From the NCBI RefSeq assembly GCF_026991495.1, contig NZ_JALXBJ010000058.1, positions 1 to 47,934 of the forward strand: a stretch of 47,934 nt of DNA, written 5' to 3'. Shown here piece by piece: positions 24,838-33,301 of the stretch. The notes under the pieces were generated by a model, which saw only the letters and a program-made list of their open reading frames with translations, ran no database searches and was not told the origin of the DNA. A program made the position numbers and the translations under genes. The DNA is from Thermococcus sp. Its GTDB lineage: Archaea; Methanobacteriota_B; Thermococci; Thermococcales; Thermococcaceae. The first letter of the stretch is position 1; every line of letters starts with the position of its first letter.

Positions 24838-26199
24838 ATGGAGGAGTACGTCAGGAGGATATTGACCCTCGACGGGAGGCGGCTGGAAAAGTTCGCCTTC
24901 GCGGACGGGGAGCCTCTCCCCGAGCGCCCGATGATGGGGAAGCTGATGGAGGAAGTTAAGTCCTTCCTGAGCTCCGGGCGGGGCAGGGTGATACTGCTCT
25001 ACGGCCTGAGGGGGGTGGGAAAGACCACGATGTTAGCGCAGCTCTACTTCAAGCTCTTGGGAAAGGTCAGCGAGAAGAGGCTCGTCTACGCCTCGGTGGA
25101 CGAAATCAAAATGCTCGGCTTCAACCTCTGGGAGGTCTTTGAGGGCTACGAGCACGCCGTGGGCGAGAGGCTTGAGGAGCTGAGCGAGCCGACGGTTTTC
25201 CTCCTCGACGAGGTTCACTACGATGAGAAGTGGGATTTAACCCTGAAGGTGATGCATGACAGGGCGAGGAACCTGATGATAATCGCCACGGGTTCGTCGG
25301 CAATGGAGCTGAAGCTGAGCACCGATCTGGCGAGGAGAGCCAAGAGAATCCACGTTACGCCGCTGACCTTCGGGGAATACCTCCACCTGAAGGGAATTCG
25401 GGTGGATGAGGGAATAAGGAACGAGCTGAAGGGAATTCTGCTGGGGAAAGGGGCGGAGGGAATAGAGGAAAAGATACCGGGGGTTCTCTCAGCCTTTGAC
25501 CCGATTGAGGTCGAGAGGTACCTCCTCTACGGCTCCCTTCCCTTGGCTATATCCTCAAGGGAACCCCTGGAGGATGCCTACTCCATCGTGGAGCGCACAG
25601 TTCACTGGGATCTCGCCAACATGGGCTTTTCAACGGGTGTTCTGGAGAAGGTCTTTCCCCTGATGCTCATGTTAGCCTCTGGCGAGAGCCTGAACTACGA
25701 CAGGCTAACATCCAAACTCGGCGTTTCGAGGCCCGTTCTGGCGAGGCTCCTCTCCGCCCTCGAAGCTCTGGAGGTGATACTGCCGGTTAGGGCGCACGGT
25801 TCAGCGGGAAAGGCCGTGAGGAAGACCCCCAAGTACAGGTTCCTCGCTCCAGCCCTGAGGTCAGCAATCCTGAACCGCTTCGGCTTCCTTGAGATGAACG
25901 GAAAGACCTTCGGGAGCCTTCTTGAAGATGCCGTCGCGCTCTACCTCTACCTAATAGCAAAGGAGAGGCTCGGCTCTGTTACCTACGACGCCGGGAAAGG
26001 CGGGGCAGATTTCATACTGAGCACGCCGGGGGAAAGGGTCGTGGTCGAGGTCGGCTGGGGGAGGAAAGATGAGGGGCAGGTGAGAAAGACGATGCGGAAG
26101 GTGAAGGCTGAGTGGGGAGTTATCGTCCACGGCGGGGAGTTCAGGAGGAAAAACAACATCGTGTGGCTCCCGAGGGAGTGGTTCCTGCTCGCGCTTTGA
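24838..26199 (+). CDS. AAA_14/DUF4143-like ATPase with nuclease-like C-terminus, copy 2
   Basis: This 453-residue paralogue of the preceding gene has Walker A GLRGVGKT at 56-63, Walker B VFLLDEVHYDEKWD near 120, sensor IIATGSSAM, a winged helix around 285-335, and a C-terminal GGADFILSTPGERVVVEVGWG nuclease-like core. ATG 24838 has GGTGATGG upstream; ATG 24831 is in another frame. The ATPase core is conserved with copy 1 while the central specificity region (about 185-260) differs. Its own A/T repeat element upstream shows that it is not merely the second gene of an operon. Confidence 0.8.
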   Translation: MEEYVRRILTLDGRRLEKFAFADGEPLPERPMMGKLMEEVKSFLSSGRGRVILLYGLRGVGKTTMLAQLYFKLLGKVSEKRLVYASVDEIKMLGFNLWEVFEGYEHAVGERLEELSEPTVFLLDEVHYDEKWDLTLKVMHDRARNLMIIATGSSAMELKLSTDLARRAKRIHVTPLTFGEYLHLKGIRVDEGIRNELKGILLGKGAEGIEEKIPGVLSAFDPIEVERYLLYGSLPLAISSREPLEDAYSIVERTVHWDLANMGFSTGVLEKVFPLMLMLASGESLNYDRLTSKLGVSRPVLARLLSALEALEVILPVRAHGSAGKAVRKTPKYRFLAPALRSAILNRFGFLEMNGKTFGSLLEDAVALYLYLIAKERLGSVTYDAGKGGADFILSTPGERVVVEVGWGRKDEGQVRKTMRKVKAEWGVIVHGGEFRRKNNIVWLPREWFLLAL

Positions 26200-26605
26200 G
26201 GAGGTGATGGGGGTGTCGTATCGGAAAATGACGTATAGGTGGAGCGCAACCAATGCTATTGGAACGGGCTACGTTGAGAAGCCGGGCAGCGGGACGCTGA
26301 GGATTTTAGCAGCACTCGAAAAAGCCGAACTTCCGAGGCCCGAATTCAAGGAGGCCTTTGCCGGCTTCCAGGGGGTCTTTTACAGGGACTGGCTGACCGA
26401 GGAGAGGCTTGGAGAACTCGGACTGAACGAGAGGCAGGTTAAAGCCGTTTTGTACGTCAAGGAAAAGGGGAGCACAACGAACAGGGAGTATCGGGGGCTT
26501 TTCAGCGTCTCCAAGGCAACGGCCTCAAGGGAGCTGAAAGAACTCGTTGATGCGGGGATATTTGAGAAAATGGGAAAACTGGAAGGAGTGTTAGATACAT
26601 CCTAA

Positions 26606-26622
26606 GGGGTCAAACTGACCCC
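26606..26622. promoter_or_regulatory. 7-bp-arm inverted repeat in the regulator remnant
   Basis: GGGGTCA-AAC-TGACCCC is a perfect hairpin-capable palindrome directly after the premature stop. It may be an operator or a hairpin. No T run follows, so a terminator is unlikely. Confidence 0.4.
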
Positions 26623-26694
26623 ATTATGGGAGGTGGTGTGATGGGAAATCCGACCAAAAGCGCAAACTCAATGGCAAAGGCAACTCCGACGGAA

Positions 26695-26740
26695 TATAAC
26701 AATAATAACAAATCCTTTAAAAAGTTTTGTTATAATTGTT
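26695..26740. promoter_or_regulatory. Symmetric operator around the TATA box of the HTH gene
   Basis: ATAACAATAATAACAAA (from 26696) carries two ATAACAA half-sites nine bases apart. They are mirrored by TTTTGTTATAATTGTT at 26725-26740. A TATA-type box, CCTTTAAAAAG, lies between the two arms. The regulator encoded at 26753, starting 12 nt downstream, is the obvious candidate to bind here. Confidence 0.65.
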
Positions 26741-26752
26741 CCGGTGGTTGAG

Positions 26753-27316
26753 ATGCGTCCGCCGACGAGGAGGGAGAGGATATACATAGCGCTCTGGGAG
26801 CTCGGAAGGGTTAGAGTAGCGGAGCTTTCAAGGGTTACAGAGCTCCCCTATCCTTACGTCCACAGGGAGATACGGAGGCTTGAGAGGGAAGGTGTCGTTG
26901 TGAACAGCGCTGGAACCGTGGAAATCCCCGACAGGAAGGCCTTCGTGATGCTCTGGGCAGAGGACAAGAGGAGGATATTCGAAAGGGTAAAAGGGATGAG
27001 GGTAAAGCTTCTTCCCGGCCCGAAAGTCCTGCTCTCAGGCTCTGCCGCCCTCTGGGCGATTGGAAAGGTGCTGAGTCCTGCAGGAGGGGTAGCTTACGTG
27101 AGGAAGCCGGAAGAGGCAGCCCGGCTCAAATCCGCGGGGGGCTATCCAATGACGCTCTATTCCTACGACGACTTCGCCTTCCGCTTCGCCAAGAGGGCTG
27201 GCAGGTTCAGCCTGCCCCCCTGGGGGATGGTTTTAGCTGATTTGCTCGCCCAGGGTATGTACACGAGGCTGTTTGAGGAAGTCTTTGAGGAGGTTGTGGG
27301 GAATGGAGGAGATTGA
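26753..27316 (+). CDS. Winged-helix regulator, possibly AbiEi-like antitoxin
   Basis: This 187-residue protein opens with a winged helix (about 5-62, RRERIYIALWELGRVRVAEL with RREIRRLEREGVV). An alpha/beta domain follows with LLSGSAALWAIG, YSYDDFAFR and PPWGMVLADLLAQG. Such an N-terminal HTH plus a degenerate nucleotidyltransferase-like region recalls AbiEi-type antitoxins, but the match is weak. ATG 26753 has GGTGG five nucleotides upstream. A symmetric operator covers its promoter, which fits an autorepressor. The gene expected for an AbiEii toxin is absent; only a 38-codon ORF follows. Confidence 0.6.
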   Translation: MRPPTRRERIYIALWELGRVRVAELSRVTELPYPYVHREIRRLEREGVVVNSAGTVEIPDRKAFVMLWAEDKRRIFERVKGMRVKLLPGPKVLLSGSAALWAIGKVLSPAGGVAYVRKPEEAARLKSAGGYPMTLYSYDDFAFRFAKRAGRFSLPPWGMVLADLLAQGMYTRLFEEVFEEVVGNGGD

Positions 27317-27419
27317 AAGTTTGAGGAGTCCGAAAAGTCCCGGCGTCGGTCTTCCCTTCGATAGGGAAGGCCTTCTCATGAGGATTGACGGGATTGAAAA
27401 CACCCTGGAGGTGGTCTGA
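27303..27419 (+). CDS. Small ORF (38 aa) coupled to the cytosolic propeller kinase
   Basis: ATG 27303 overlaps the end of the HTH gene by 14 nt. The 38-codon frame stops with TGA 27417-27419, whose last base is the A of the kinase ATG at 27419 (TGATG). The peptide contains SPGVGLPFDREGLL and matches no family I know. It could be a toxin fragment, a leader or a real small partner. It is the third small ORF placed directly before a kinase gene. Confidence 0.4.
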   Translation: MEEIESLRSPKSPGVGLPFDREGLLMRIDGIENTLEVV

Positions 27420-30133
27420 TGTCTTACTGGGCGAAAACCTACGGGCCTGGTGTGGCTAAGGCCGTGGCCCTTGATAAGAACGGAGATATTATTGTTGTCG
27501 GAGAAAGGGGAGGAGATGCTTTCGTCGCCCGACTGGACAGGGACGGGAACGTTAAGTGGCAGAAGACTTACGGAGGAAGCGATGATGATGAGGCTTACGC
27601 GGTTGCTTTAGCGAGCAACGGTGACGTTATCGTGGCCGGCTGGACTGACAGCTTCGGCGCTGGTGGCAAGGATACTTGGGTTCTCAGGCTTGACAGCGAG
27701 GGAAACGTTAAGTGGCAGAAGACTTACGGAGGAAGCGATGATGATGAGGCTCACGCGGTTGCTTTAGCTCCTAATGGTGACGTTATCGTGGCCGGCTGGA
27801 CTCGGAGCTTCGGCGCTGGTAAAAGGGACGTTTGGGTTCTCAGGCTCGACGCTAATGGTAACGTTAAATGGCAGAAGACTTACGGGGGAAGCGACTGGGA
27901 TGTTGCTAACGCGGTTGCCATCGCTCCGAACGGTGACGTTATCGTGGCCGGCTACACTGACAGCTTCGGCGCTGGTGGCCGGGACGCTTGGGTTCTCAGG
28001 CTTGATGGTGAAGGAAACGTGAAGTGGCAGAAGACTTACGGAGGAAGCGACTGGGATGAGGCTGACGCGGTTGCTTTAGCTCCTAATGGTGACGTTATCG
28101 TGGCCGGCTGGACTGACAGCTTCGGCGCTGGCAAAAGCGACGTTTGGGTTCTCAGGCTTGACGAGAATGGAAACGTTAAATGGCAGAAGACTTACGGAGG
28201 AAGCGACTGGGATGAGGCTAACGCGGTTGCATTAGCTCCCAACGGCGACATCATCGTGGCCGGCTACTATGGAGCAACTAGGCGGCACGGTTCTGGAGAT
28301 AACGCTTGGGTTCTTCGCCTCCCGCCGGATGGGAACCTGCCGGGCTGTGACTTCTGCAACGAGTCAAACGCTAAGGTGATAAACACAAACGCCGAAATCC
28401 ACAATACAAACTGCGAAGTCCTCTCAGGAGTCAGGAAGTATGAGGTTGAGGTGGTGGAGGGGGGCTTCCTGTTCAAAAAGAAGAGGAAGGAGAAGCGGAA
28501 GGAGTGGCGCACGGAGAGGGTCTCGCTTAAAGTAGAGGACTCAAACGCCTACATTAGGGCCATCACACCAAGCATCCAAACCCAATGTTACGCCAAGTCT
28601 GAAGAGGAAAGAAGAATAGAACGCCAGCTTCTATCGGCCATCACCATTTCTCTTCCCGCCCTAACCGAGGGGATTGAAGCCCCCCTAAAACTCACCCTCA
28701 CCAACAACCTCGCCGACTCCCTCAAAGCAACCCTTGACCTATCGGGAAACGAGTTCTTCGAGCTTGAGGAGACCAAAGTCGAGTTCCCGGAGCTTAAGAG
28801 AAGAAAGAAGGTAACCAAAACAATAACCGTGACGCCAAAATATGCGGGGGCCTTTGACCTTCGCATTGGGATCAAAGCCATCGTAAACGGCCTCGAAATC
28901 GAGGCCGAGAAGGTAATCCCCGTTGAGGTCGCAGAAAGAACGGCAACCCCAGCCTACGCGACACCGCAAACACCAGTAACGCCGGCCACACCGCAAACCC
29001 CGGCCTACACACCCACTCCCTCAACGCCAGCGCCAGCAGCATCTGAACTCCCGCCCGGCTTCCCGCCCCAGCTCGCCTACAAATACACCGAGATAGAACC
29101 CATCGGCAGGGGCGGCTTCGCGAGGGTTTTCAAAGCTAAAAGGAAGGACGGCAAAGTTGTCGCAGTAAAAATCCCGCTCAGCCTTGACGAGAACACTGGA
29201 AAAGCCTTCCTCAGGGAGATAAGTCACTGGCTCCAGCTGAAGCATCCGAACATCGTCCGTCTTTATGACGCGAACATCCTTCCAATCCCGTTCCTTGAGA
29301 TGGAGTACTGCGAGGGCTCGCTCGAAAAGCTGCCGAAGCCTTTACCCGTTGAAGTCGCCTCTTACATCGTCTTCAACATCGCCGAAGGCCTGAAGTATGC
29401 TCACAGCAAGGGAATAATCCACCGCGATCTGAAGCCCAGCAACGTCCTCCTCAAGGAGGGAATACCCAAGATAAGCGACTGGGGTCTGAGTAAAGCCATG
29501 ACAGAGACCCACTCAACCACGATGGCGAGCTTTACACCCTTCTACGCCTCCCCGGAGCAGACCTCGCGGAGGTTCGGAAAGCCAGACCACAGGAGCGACA
29601 TCTGGCAGTTGGGAGTCCTCTTCTACCAGCTCGTGACAGGTAAGCTTCCCTTCGAGGGCGACGACCTCATCGAGGTCGTCTCAAGGATAGCGACCGACGA
29701 GCCGGTTCCGCCAGGCGAGCTCAACCCGGAGGCGAAGGAGATAGAGCACGTAATCCTCACCTGCCTCCAGAAGAACCCCGACGACCGCTATCAATCGGTT
29801 GCGGAGCTTCAGCTTGAGCTCGCCACCTACCTCGGCCTGAGATACAAGAAAGAACTCAAGCGCTCGATAACGGTGAACGACACCCCGAGGGCCGCTTTTT
29901 ACGCGGGCAAGCTGATGCTGATGTTCCTCAAGATGGGCAACATGAAGGAAGCCTACAAGTACGCGAGCGACCTGAAGTTCTACGCCTCCGGGGAGCTCTC
30001 AAGGGACGTGGAGGAGCTTGCGGAGGGGATAAAGGTCCGCCTTGAGGAAGGGTTAAGTTTCGCCGGCGAGGAGCTGCTCGCGAAGGCGGAGATAATAGCG
30101 CATAAAGTCAGCCTCGGCTTTGAAAAGCTTTAG
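27419..30133 (+). CDS. Cytosolic Ser/Thr kinase with N-terminal beta-propeller and no signal peptide
   Basis: This 904-residue protein starts MSYWAKTYG, inside what is the first blade in its secreted relatives. It has six blades (1 to about 300) nearly identical to those at 140 and 42093, the GC-x-x-C motif near 310, and short NAKVINT repeats. A Lys-rich stretch (FKKKRKEKRKEWR), an Ig-like domain (about 415-510), a Pro/Thr linker and a kinase follow. Kinase motifs are GRGGFARV from Gly563, VAVK, HRD at 668-670 and DWG at 687-689; the shared tail comes last. No signal peptide or membrane helix is visible, so the propeller should be inside the cell. The gene is probably derived from a membrane kinase by loss of its 5' end. 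The kinase looks active. Confidence 0.88.
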   Translation: MSYWAKTYGPGVAKAVALDKNGDIIVVGERGGDAFVARLDRDGNVKWQKTYGGSDDDEAYAVALASNGDVIVAGWTDSFGAGGKDTWVLRLDSEGNVKWQKTYGGSDDDEAHAVALAPNGDVIVAGWTRSFGAGKRDVWVLRLDANGNVKWQKTYGGSDWDVANAVAIAPNGDVIVAGYTDSFGAGGRDAWVLRLDGEGNVKWQKTYGGSDWDEADAVALAPNGDVIVAGWTDSFGAGKSDVWVLRLDENGNVKWQKTYGGSDWDEANAVALAPNGDIIVAGYYGATRRHGSGDNAWVLRLPPDGNLPGCDFCNESNAKVINTNAEIHNTNCEVLSGVRKYEVEVVEGGFLFKKKRKEKRKEWRTERVSLKVEDSNAYIRAITPSIQTQCYAKSEEERRIERQLLSAITISLPALTEGIEAPLKLTLTNNLADSLKATLDLSGNEFFELEETKVEFPELKRRKKVTKTITVTPKYAGAFDLRIGIKAIVNGLEIEAEKVIPVEVAERTATPAYATPQTPVTPATPQTPAYTPTPSTPAPAASELPPGFPPQLAYKYTEIEPIGRGGFARVFKAKRKDGKVVAVKIPLSLDENTGKAFLREISHWLQLKHPNIVRLYDANILPIPFLEMEYCEGSLEKLPKPLPVEVASYIVFNIAEGLKYAHSKGIIHRDLKPSNVLLKEGIPKISDWGLSKAMTETHSTTMASFTPFYASPEQTSRRFGKPDHRSDIWQLGVLFYQLVTGKLPFEGDDLIEVVSRIATDEPVPPGELNPEAKEIEHVILTCLQKNPDDRYQSVAELQLELATYLGLRYKKELKRSITVNDTPRAAFYAGKLMLMFLKMGNMKEAYKYASDLKFYASGELSRDVEELAEGIKVRLEEGLSFAGEELLAKAEIIAHKVSLGFEKL

Positions 30134-30137
30134 GGTG

Positions 30138-31262
30138 ATGCCTTTGAGGTGCACCTACGAGTACCGAAAATCCATAAAGGAGTGCCCCCACGAGGCCGTT
30201 GAGAACGGCCTCTGCATATTCCACCTGCCCGAGGGCGGAAAAGACTTCCGAAAGGCTAACTTAGAGGGCGAAGACCTTGAGGAAGCGTATCTCAGCGAGG
30301 CAATGCTGGGCGGGGCGAACCTCTCGGGAGCGAACCTCACCCGCGCCGACCTGGGCGACGCCGACCTCTCCGGGGCGAACCTGAGCTGGGCGGTTCTCTA
30401 TGAGGCAGACCTGAGCGGGGCTAAGGCTGAGAGGGCCGACTTCACGAGCGCCGACCTGAGGAAAGCGGATCTCAGCGGGGCATCTCTGATTGGAGCGAAC
30501 CTCTCACTGGTGAACCTTGAAAACGCGAACCTGGCGAGGGCGGATCTCAGGGGGGCGGAGCTATACGGTGCAAACCTAAGCCAGGTGAACCTCGTAGGAG
30601 CCGACCTCCGCGGGGCAAGGCTCTACGGCGCTGACCTCTCCGGAGCAAGGGGCTTGGAGTACGCGCGCATGGACGCCTTCATCCCAGAGGAGAAAGAGGG
30701 CGACAGGTTTAGGGGGGATAAGAAGTTCGAGGAAGCGGTCGAGGCCTACAGGAAGGCCCTCTCCGTCTACATCTCCCTGAAGACCCTCTTCAGGAGGAGG
30801 GGGCTCTACGGGAAGGCCTCGGACTACAGCGTCGGCGAGTGGCGCGTCAGGGGGAAGCTCCAGCGCATCCTCCACCTCCACCCTAAACCCGCCGAACTCG
30901 CCGAGTTCGTCCCATTAACGGGGAGGAGCGGGAAGAGGTGGCTCATAGCCATCGAGGGGAACCTCCGCTACTGGGCAAACGTCCTCTACAGGCTGACCTC
31001 AAACTACGGCGAGAGCGCCTTCCGCGTCCTGCTGACCACGCTGGCGATAGTGCTCCTCTTCGCTGCTTTCTTCCGGTGGCTCGGGGTCACCCCGGGCGGC
31101 TTCGGGACCGCGCTCTACTTCAGCGTGATAACCTTCACGACAGTGGGCTACGGTGACGTCGTCCCCGGAAACCACCGCATGCTCGCGGCCACCGAAGCGT
31201 TCATCGGCGCCTTCATGATGGCTTTCTTTGTTGTTGTGATAAGCAGAAAACTTATCAGGTGA
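30138..31262 (+). CDS. Two-TM potassium channel with pentapeptide-repeat domain
   Basis: The 374-residue protein opens with a Cys/His-containing segment (RCTYEYRKSIKECPHEAVENG). Over twenty pentapeptide repeats of the A(D/N)LSGA type (about 35-175) form a right-handed beta-helix. A helical linker comes next, then a two-TM ion channel (TM about 298-318 and 350-372) with the K+ filter T335-V-G-Y-G-D340. The fold suggests a tetrameric K+ channel gated by its cytosolic domain. ATG 30138 with AGGGTG just upstream is preferred over the overlapping TTG 30120. It lies four bases after one kinase gene and 45 before another, so phosphorylation-dependent gating is an attractive inference. Confidence 0.9.
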   Translation: MPLRCTYEYRKSIKECPHEAVENGLCIFHLPEGGKDFRKANLEGEDLEEAYLSEAMLGGANLSGANLTRADLGDADLSGANLSWAVLYEADLSGAKAERADFTSADLRKADLSGASLIGANLSLVNLENANLARADLRGAELYGANLSQVNLVGADLRGARLYGADLSGARGLEYARMDAFIPEEKEGDRFRGDKKFEEAVEAYRKALSVYISLKTLFRRRGLYGKASDYSVGEWRVRGKLQRILHLHPKPAELAEFVPLTGRSGKRWLIAIEGNLRYWANVLYRLTSNYGESAFRVLLTTLAIVLLFAAFFRWLGVTPGGFGTALYFSVITFTTVGYGDVVPGNHRMLAATEAFIGAFMMAFFVVVISRKLIR

Positions 31263-31307
31263 AAGAAGGATGTTAGTCCATACCAATGGGATAAAGGAGG
31301 TGTTGGG

Positions 31308-33296
31308 ATGGAGGAAGCAAGGATATCTGACTTGGAGGAGATAAGGGAAAGGCTCGACATGATATCCCACTACATACGCCTCGAACTGCCCGGTTCCAAC
31401 CCTGCCAAAGCCCGCGACTACCTGAGCCAGGTTGTAAAGGCCCTGAACGAGAACAGAACCTCGGAGGCGCGCGGACTGATAAAGCACGCCTTCACCGCGG
31501 CGATGCCGGACGTGGAGTTCCTACTGAGCACCGCCCTAAAGCTGAGGCACGACGGCGAAAAGCTCCTGAGGAACAAGAAGTTCAAGGAGGCGATATCGAA
31601 GTTCGAGGACTCCCTGGACAGGTACAGGCAGGCCCTCACCGCCGTTGAAGTTATGGGGGACGAGGAGAAGGCCGGCAAGCTGAGGAACGCCATGGAAACG
31701 ACTGACAACTTCAGGAAGATAGCCAACTTCAGGATGATCTACAAGAGGATAAAGGAGGCCAAGAACGAGAAGGAGCTCTACGCGGCCCTCGAAGAGCTCC
31801 AGCACATTGAGGTTCCCATGGAGGACGACAGGTTCGACGCGATGGTAACCGCCCACAGGAGGCTCATAGCCATGCAGCTCCAGACGGTCGCTGGAATGAT
31901 ACGGGAGGCCCACAACCTCTACCGGAAGGAGGATCTCTACTCGGCCAAGAAGACCCTTGAGGCCGCGAAGGCCTCTCTGGACAAGCTGATGGAGACGGCG
32001 AAGAAGTACGGGCTCGTCAACGAGATCGGTCAGGTAGGGGAGCTCCTGAAAGCGGTCACCCACAACATAAGCGGCATCTCGGAGCTTCTCTTCACGGGGG
32101 AGAAGATCAGGGGATGGCACTTCCGCGTTCCTAAGGAGGAGGACTTCACGATACAGGAGGAGGAAGAGGAGGAAGAGTTCTTCGACATGTCCCTCGACTT
32201 CCAGAAGAGGTTCGAGATGATACGCGAGAGGTACAGGATAAAGGACGTCATCGGGGAGGGCGCGTTCTCCTACGTCTACAAGGCCGTCAACTCCCGGGGC
32301 CAGAAGGTGGCCGTAAAGATACTCAAGTACCTCGACAGGGACTACATGGAGTCCTTCAAGAGGGAGTTCGAGGTCTCGGCGAAGCTTGAGCACGAGAACA
32401 TAGTCAGGGTTTACAGGGCGGACCCGCAGCTCGGGTTCCTTGAGATGGAGCTCGCAACTGGCAACTTCGAGGACTACAAGAAGCCCCTGCCGGTCGAGCT
32501 CGCTGGCAGGGTCGTATACGAGGTCAGCAGGGCCCTCCACCACGCCCACTCAAAGGGCATCTACCACAGGGACGTGAAGCCGAGCAACATACTCTACTTC
32601 GGCAGCCCGGAGAGGGCAAAGCTCGGCGACTGGGGCCTGGCAAAGCTCGCGTCGAGGGCCACGAGGAAGTCCTCCCAGGTCAAGCACAAGACGATCCTCT
32701 ACGCCTCCCCCGAGCAGACCTCAAAGCGCTTTGGGAAGCTCGACCACAGGAGCGATATATTCCAGCTCGGTGTCGTCTTCTACGAGTTCCTCACCGGGAG
32801 ACACCCGTTCATAGGGGAGACCGACGGTGAGATAATCAACAACATACTCAACGAGAACCCCGAGCCCCCGAGCTCGCTCAACCCGGATGCGAGGCCCTTC
32901 GACGCCATAGTGATGAAGATGATAGAGAAGGACCCGAGGAACCGCTATCAGACGGTCAGGGAACTGCAGAACGACCTCAGGGAAGTCCTCATCAGGATGG
33001 GCGAGAGGGTGAGGGAGAGCCTCGGGACGAGGGACGTGGTTGAGCACATGACGAAAACGATCTGCCTCATGATGAAGGCCATCGCCGACGGCTCCAGCAC
33101 AAACTGGAGGACTGACCTCCAGGCCATAATAAGGGAGCTGAACTCGCTCTACGAGCAGACTGGGGACAGGGACGTGCTCGGCGTGGAGAGGCAGCTTGAG
33201 CTCATGCTCGAGCAGGACGCAAAGCCCACCGAGGAGAGCCTGAGGCAGATCCTGCCCGTGCTCAACAGGTATGGCTACGCCTGTACGATGGGGTGA
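31308..33296 (+). CDS. Cytosolic Ser/Thr kinase with N-terminal helical repeats
   Basis: This 662-residue protein has no signal or membrane helix. About 290 residues of helical, TPR/MIT-like hairpins (for example FKEAISKFEDSLDRYRQAL) precede an acidic linker (EEEEEEEF). The kinase domain has GEGAFSYV from Gly316, VAVK, HRD at 420-422, DWG at 441-443 and ASPEQ. The C-terminal tail is a diverged form of the one in the other kinases. ATG 31308 has a strong AAGGAGGTG upstream. It begins the tight block kinase-PP2C-Vps4-receptor-kinase-ESCRT-Vps4; only five bases separate it from the phosphatase. It is the likely cognate kinase of that phosphatase. Confidence 0.9.
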   Translation: MEEARISDLEEIRERLDMISHYIRLELPGSNPAKARDYLSQVVKALNENRTSEARGLIKHAFTAAMPDVEFLLSTALKLRHDGEKLLRNKKFKEAISKFEDSLDRYRQALTAVEVMGDEEKAGKLRNAMETTDNFRKIANFRMIYKRIKEAKNEKELYAALEELQHIEVPMEDDRFDAMVTAHRRLIAMQLQTVAGMIREAHNLYRKEDLYSAKKTLEAAKASLDKLMETAKKYGLVNEIGQVGELLKAVTHNISGISELLFTGEKIRGWHFRVPKEEDFTIQEEEEEEEFFDMSLDFQKRFEMIRERYRIKDVIGEGAFSYVYKAVNSRGQKVAVKILKYLDRDYMESFKREFEVSAKLEHENIVRVYRADPQLGFLEMELATGNFEDYKKPLPVELAGRVVYEVSRALHHAHSKGIYHRDVKPSNILYFGSPERAKLGDWGLAKLASRATRKSSQVKHKTILYASPEQTSKRFGKLDHRSDIFQLGVVFYEFLTGRHPFIGETDGEIINNILNENPEPPSSLNPDARPFDAIVMKMIEKDPRNRYQTVRELQNDLREVLIRMGERVRESLGTRDVVEHMTKTICLMMKAIADGSSTNWRTDLQAIIRELNSLYEQTGDRDVLGVERQLELMLEQDAKPTEESLRQILPVLNRYGYACTMG

Positions 33297-33301
33297 TGGG
33301 G

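Larger units (their letters stand above)
26207..26751 (+). pseudogene. Truncated, frameshifted COG2865-type HTH regulator
   Basis: Residues from GYVEKPGSGTLRI onward match the end of the COG2865 (AlbA/RecG-like, HTH) family. A LNERQVKAVLYVKEKG winged helix with TNREYRGLFSVSKATASREL follows. The roughly 350-residue N-terminal catalytic part is missing. The frame stops at 26605 after GKLEGVLDTS. The -1 frame from about 26575 continues KTGRSVRYILRG, the expected family ending, and stays open to 26751. One A therefore seems lost from the run at 26575-26578. A strong GGAGGTGATG still precedes 26207, so a truncated HTH peptide of 132 residues may be made. The strand and context suggest decay after recombination. 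Confidence 0.7.

Noticed and set aside
31536..32549. Long minus-strand open frame of 337 codons
   Set aside because: It lies wholly inside the kinase gene at 31308. The reverse frame stays open because of GC-rich codon bias, and the translation is low-complexity with no domain or RBS.
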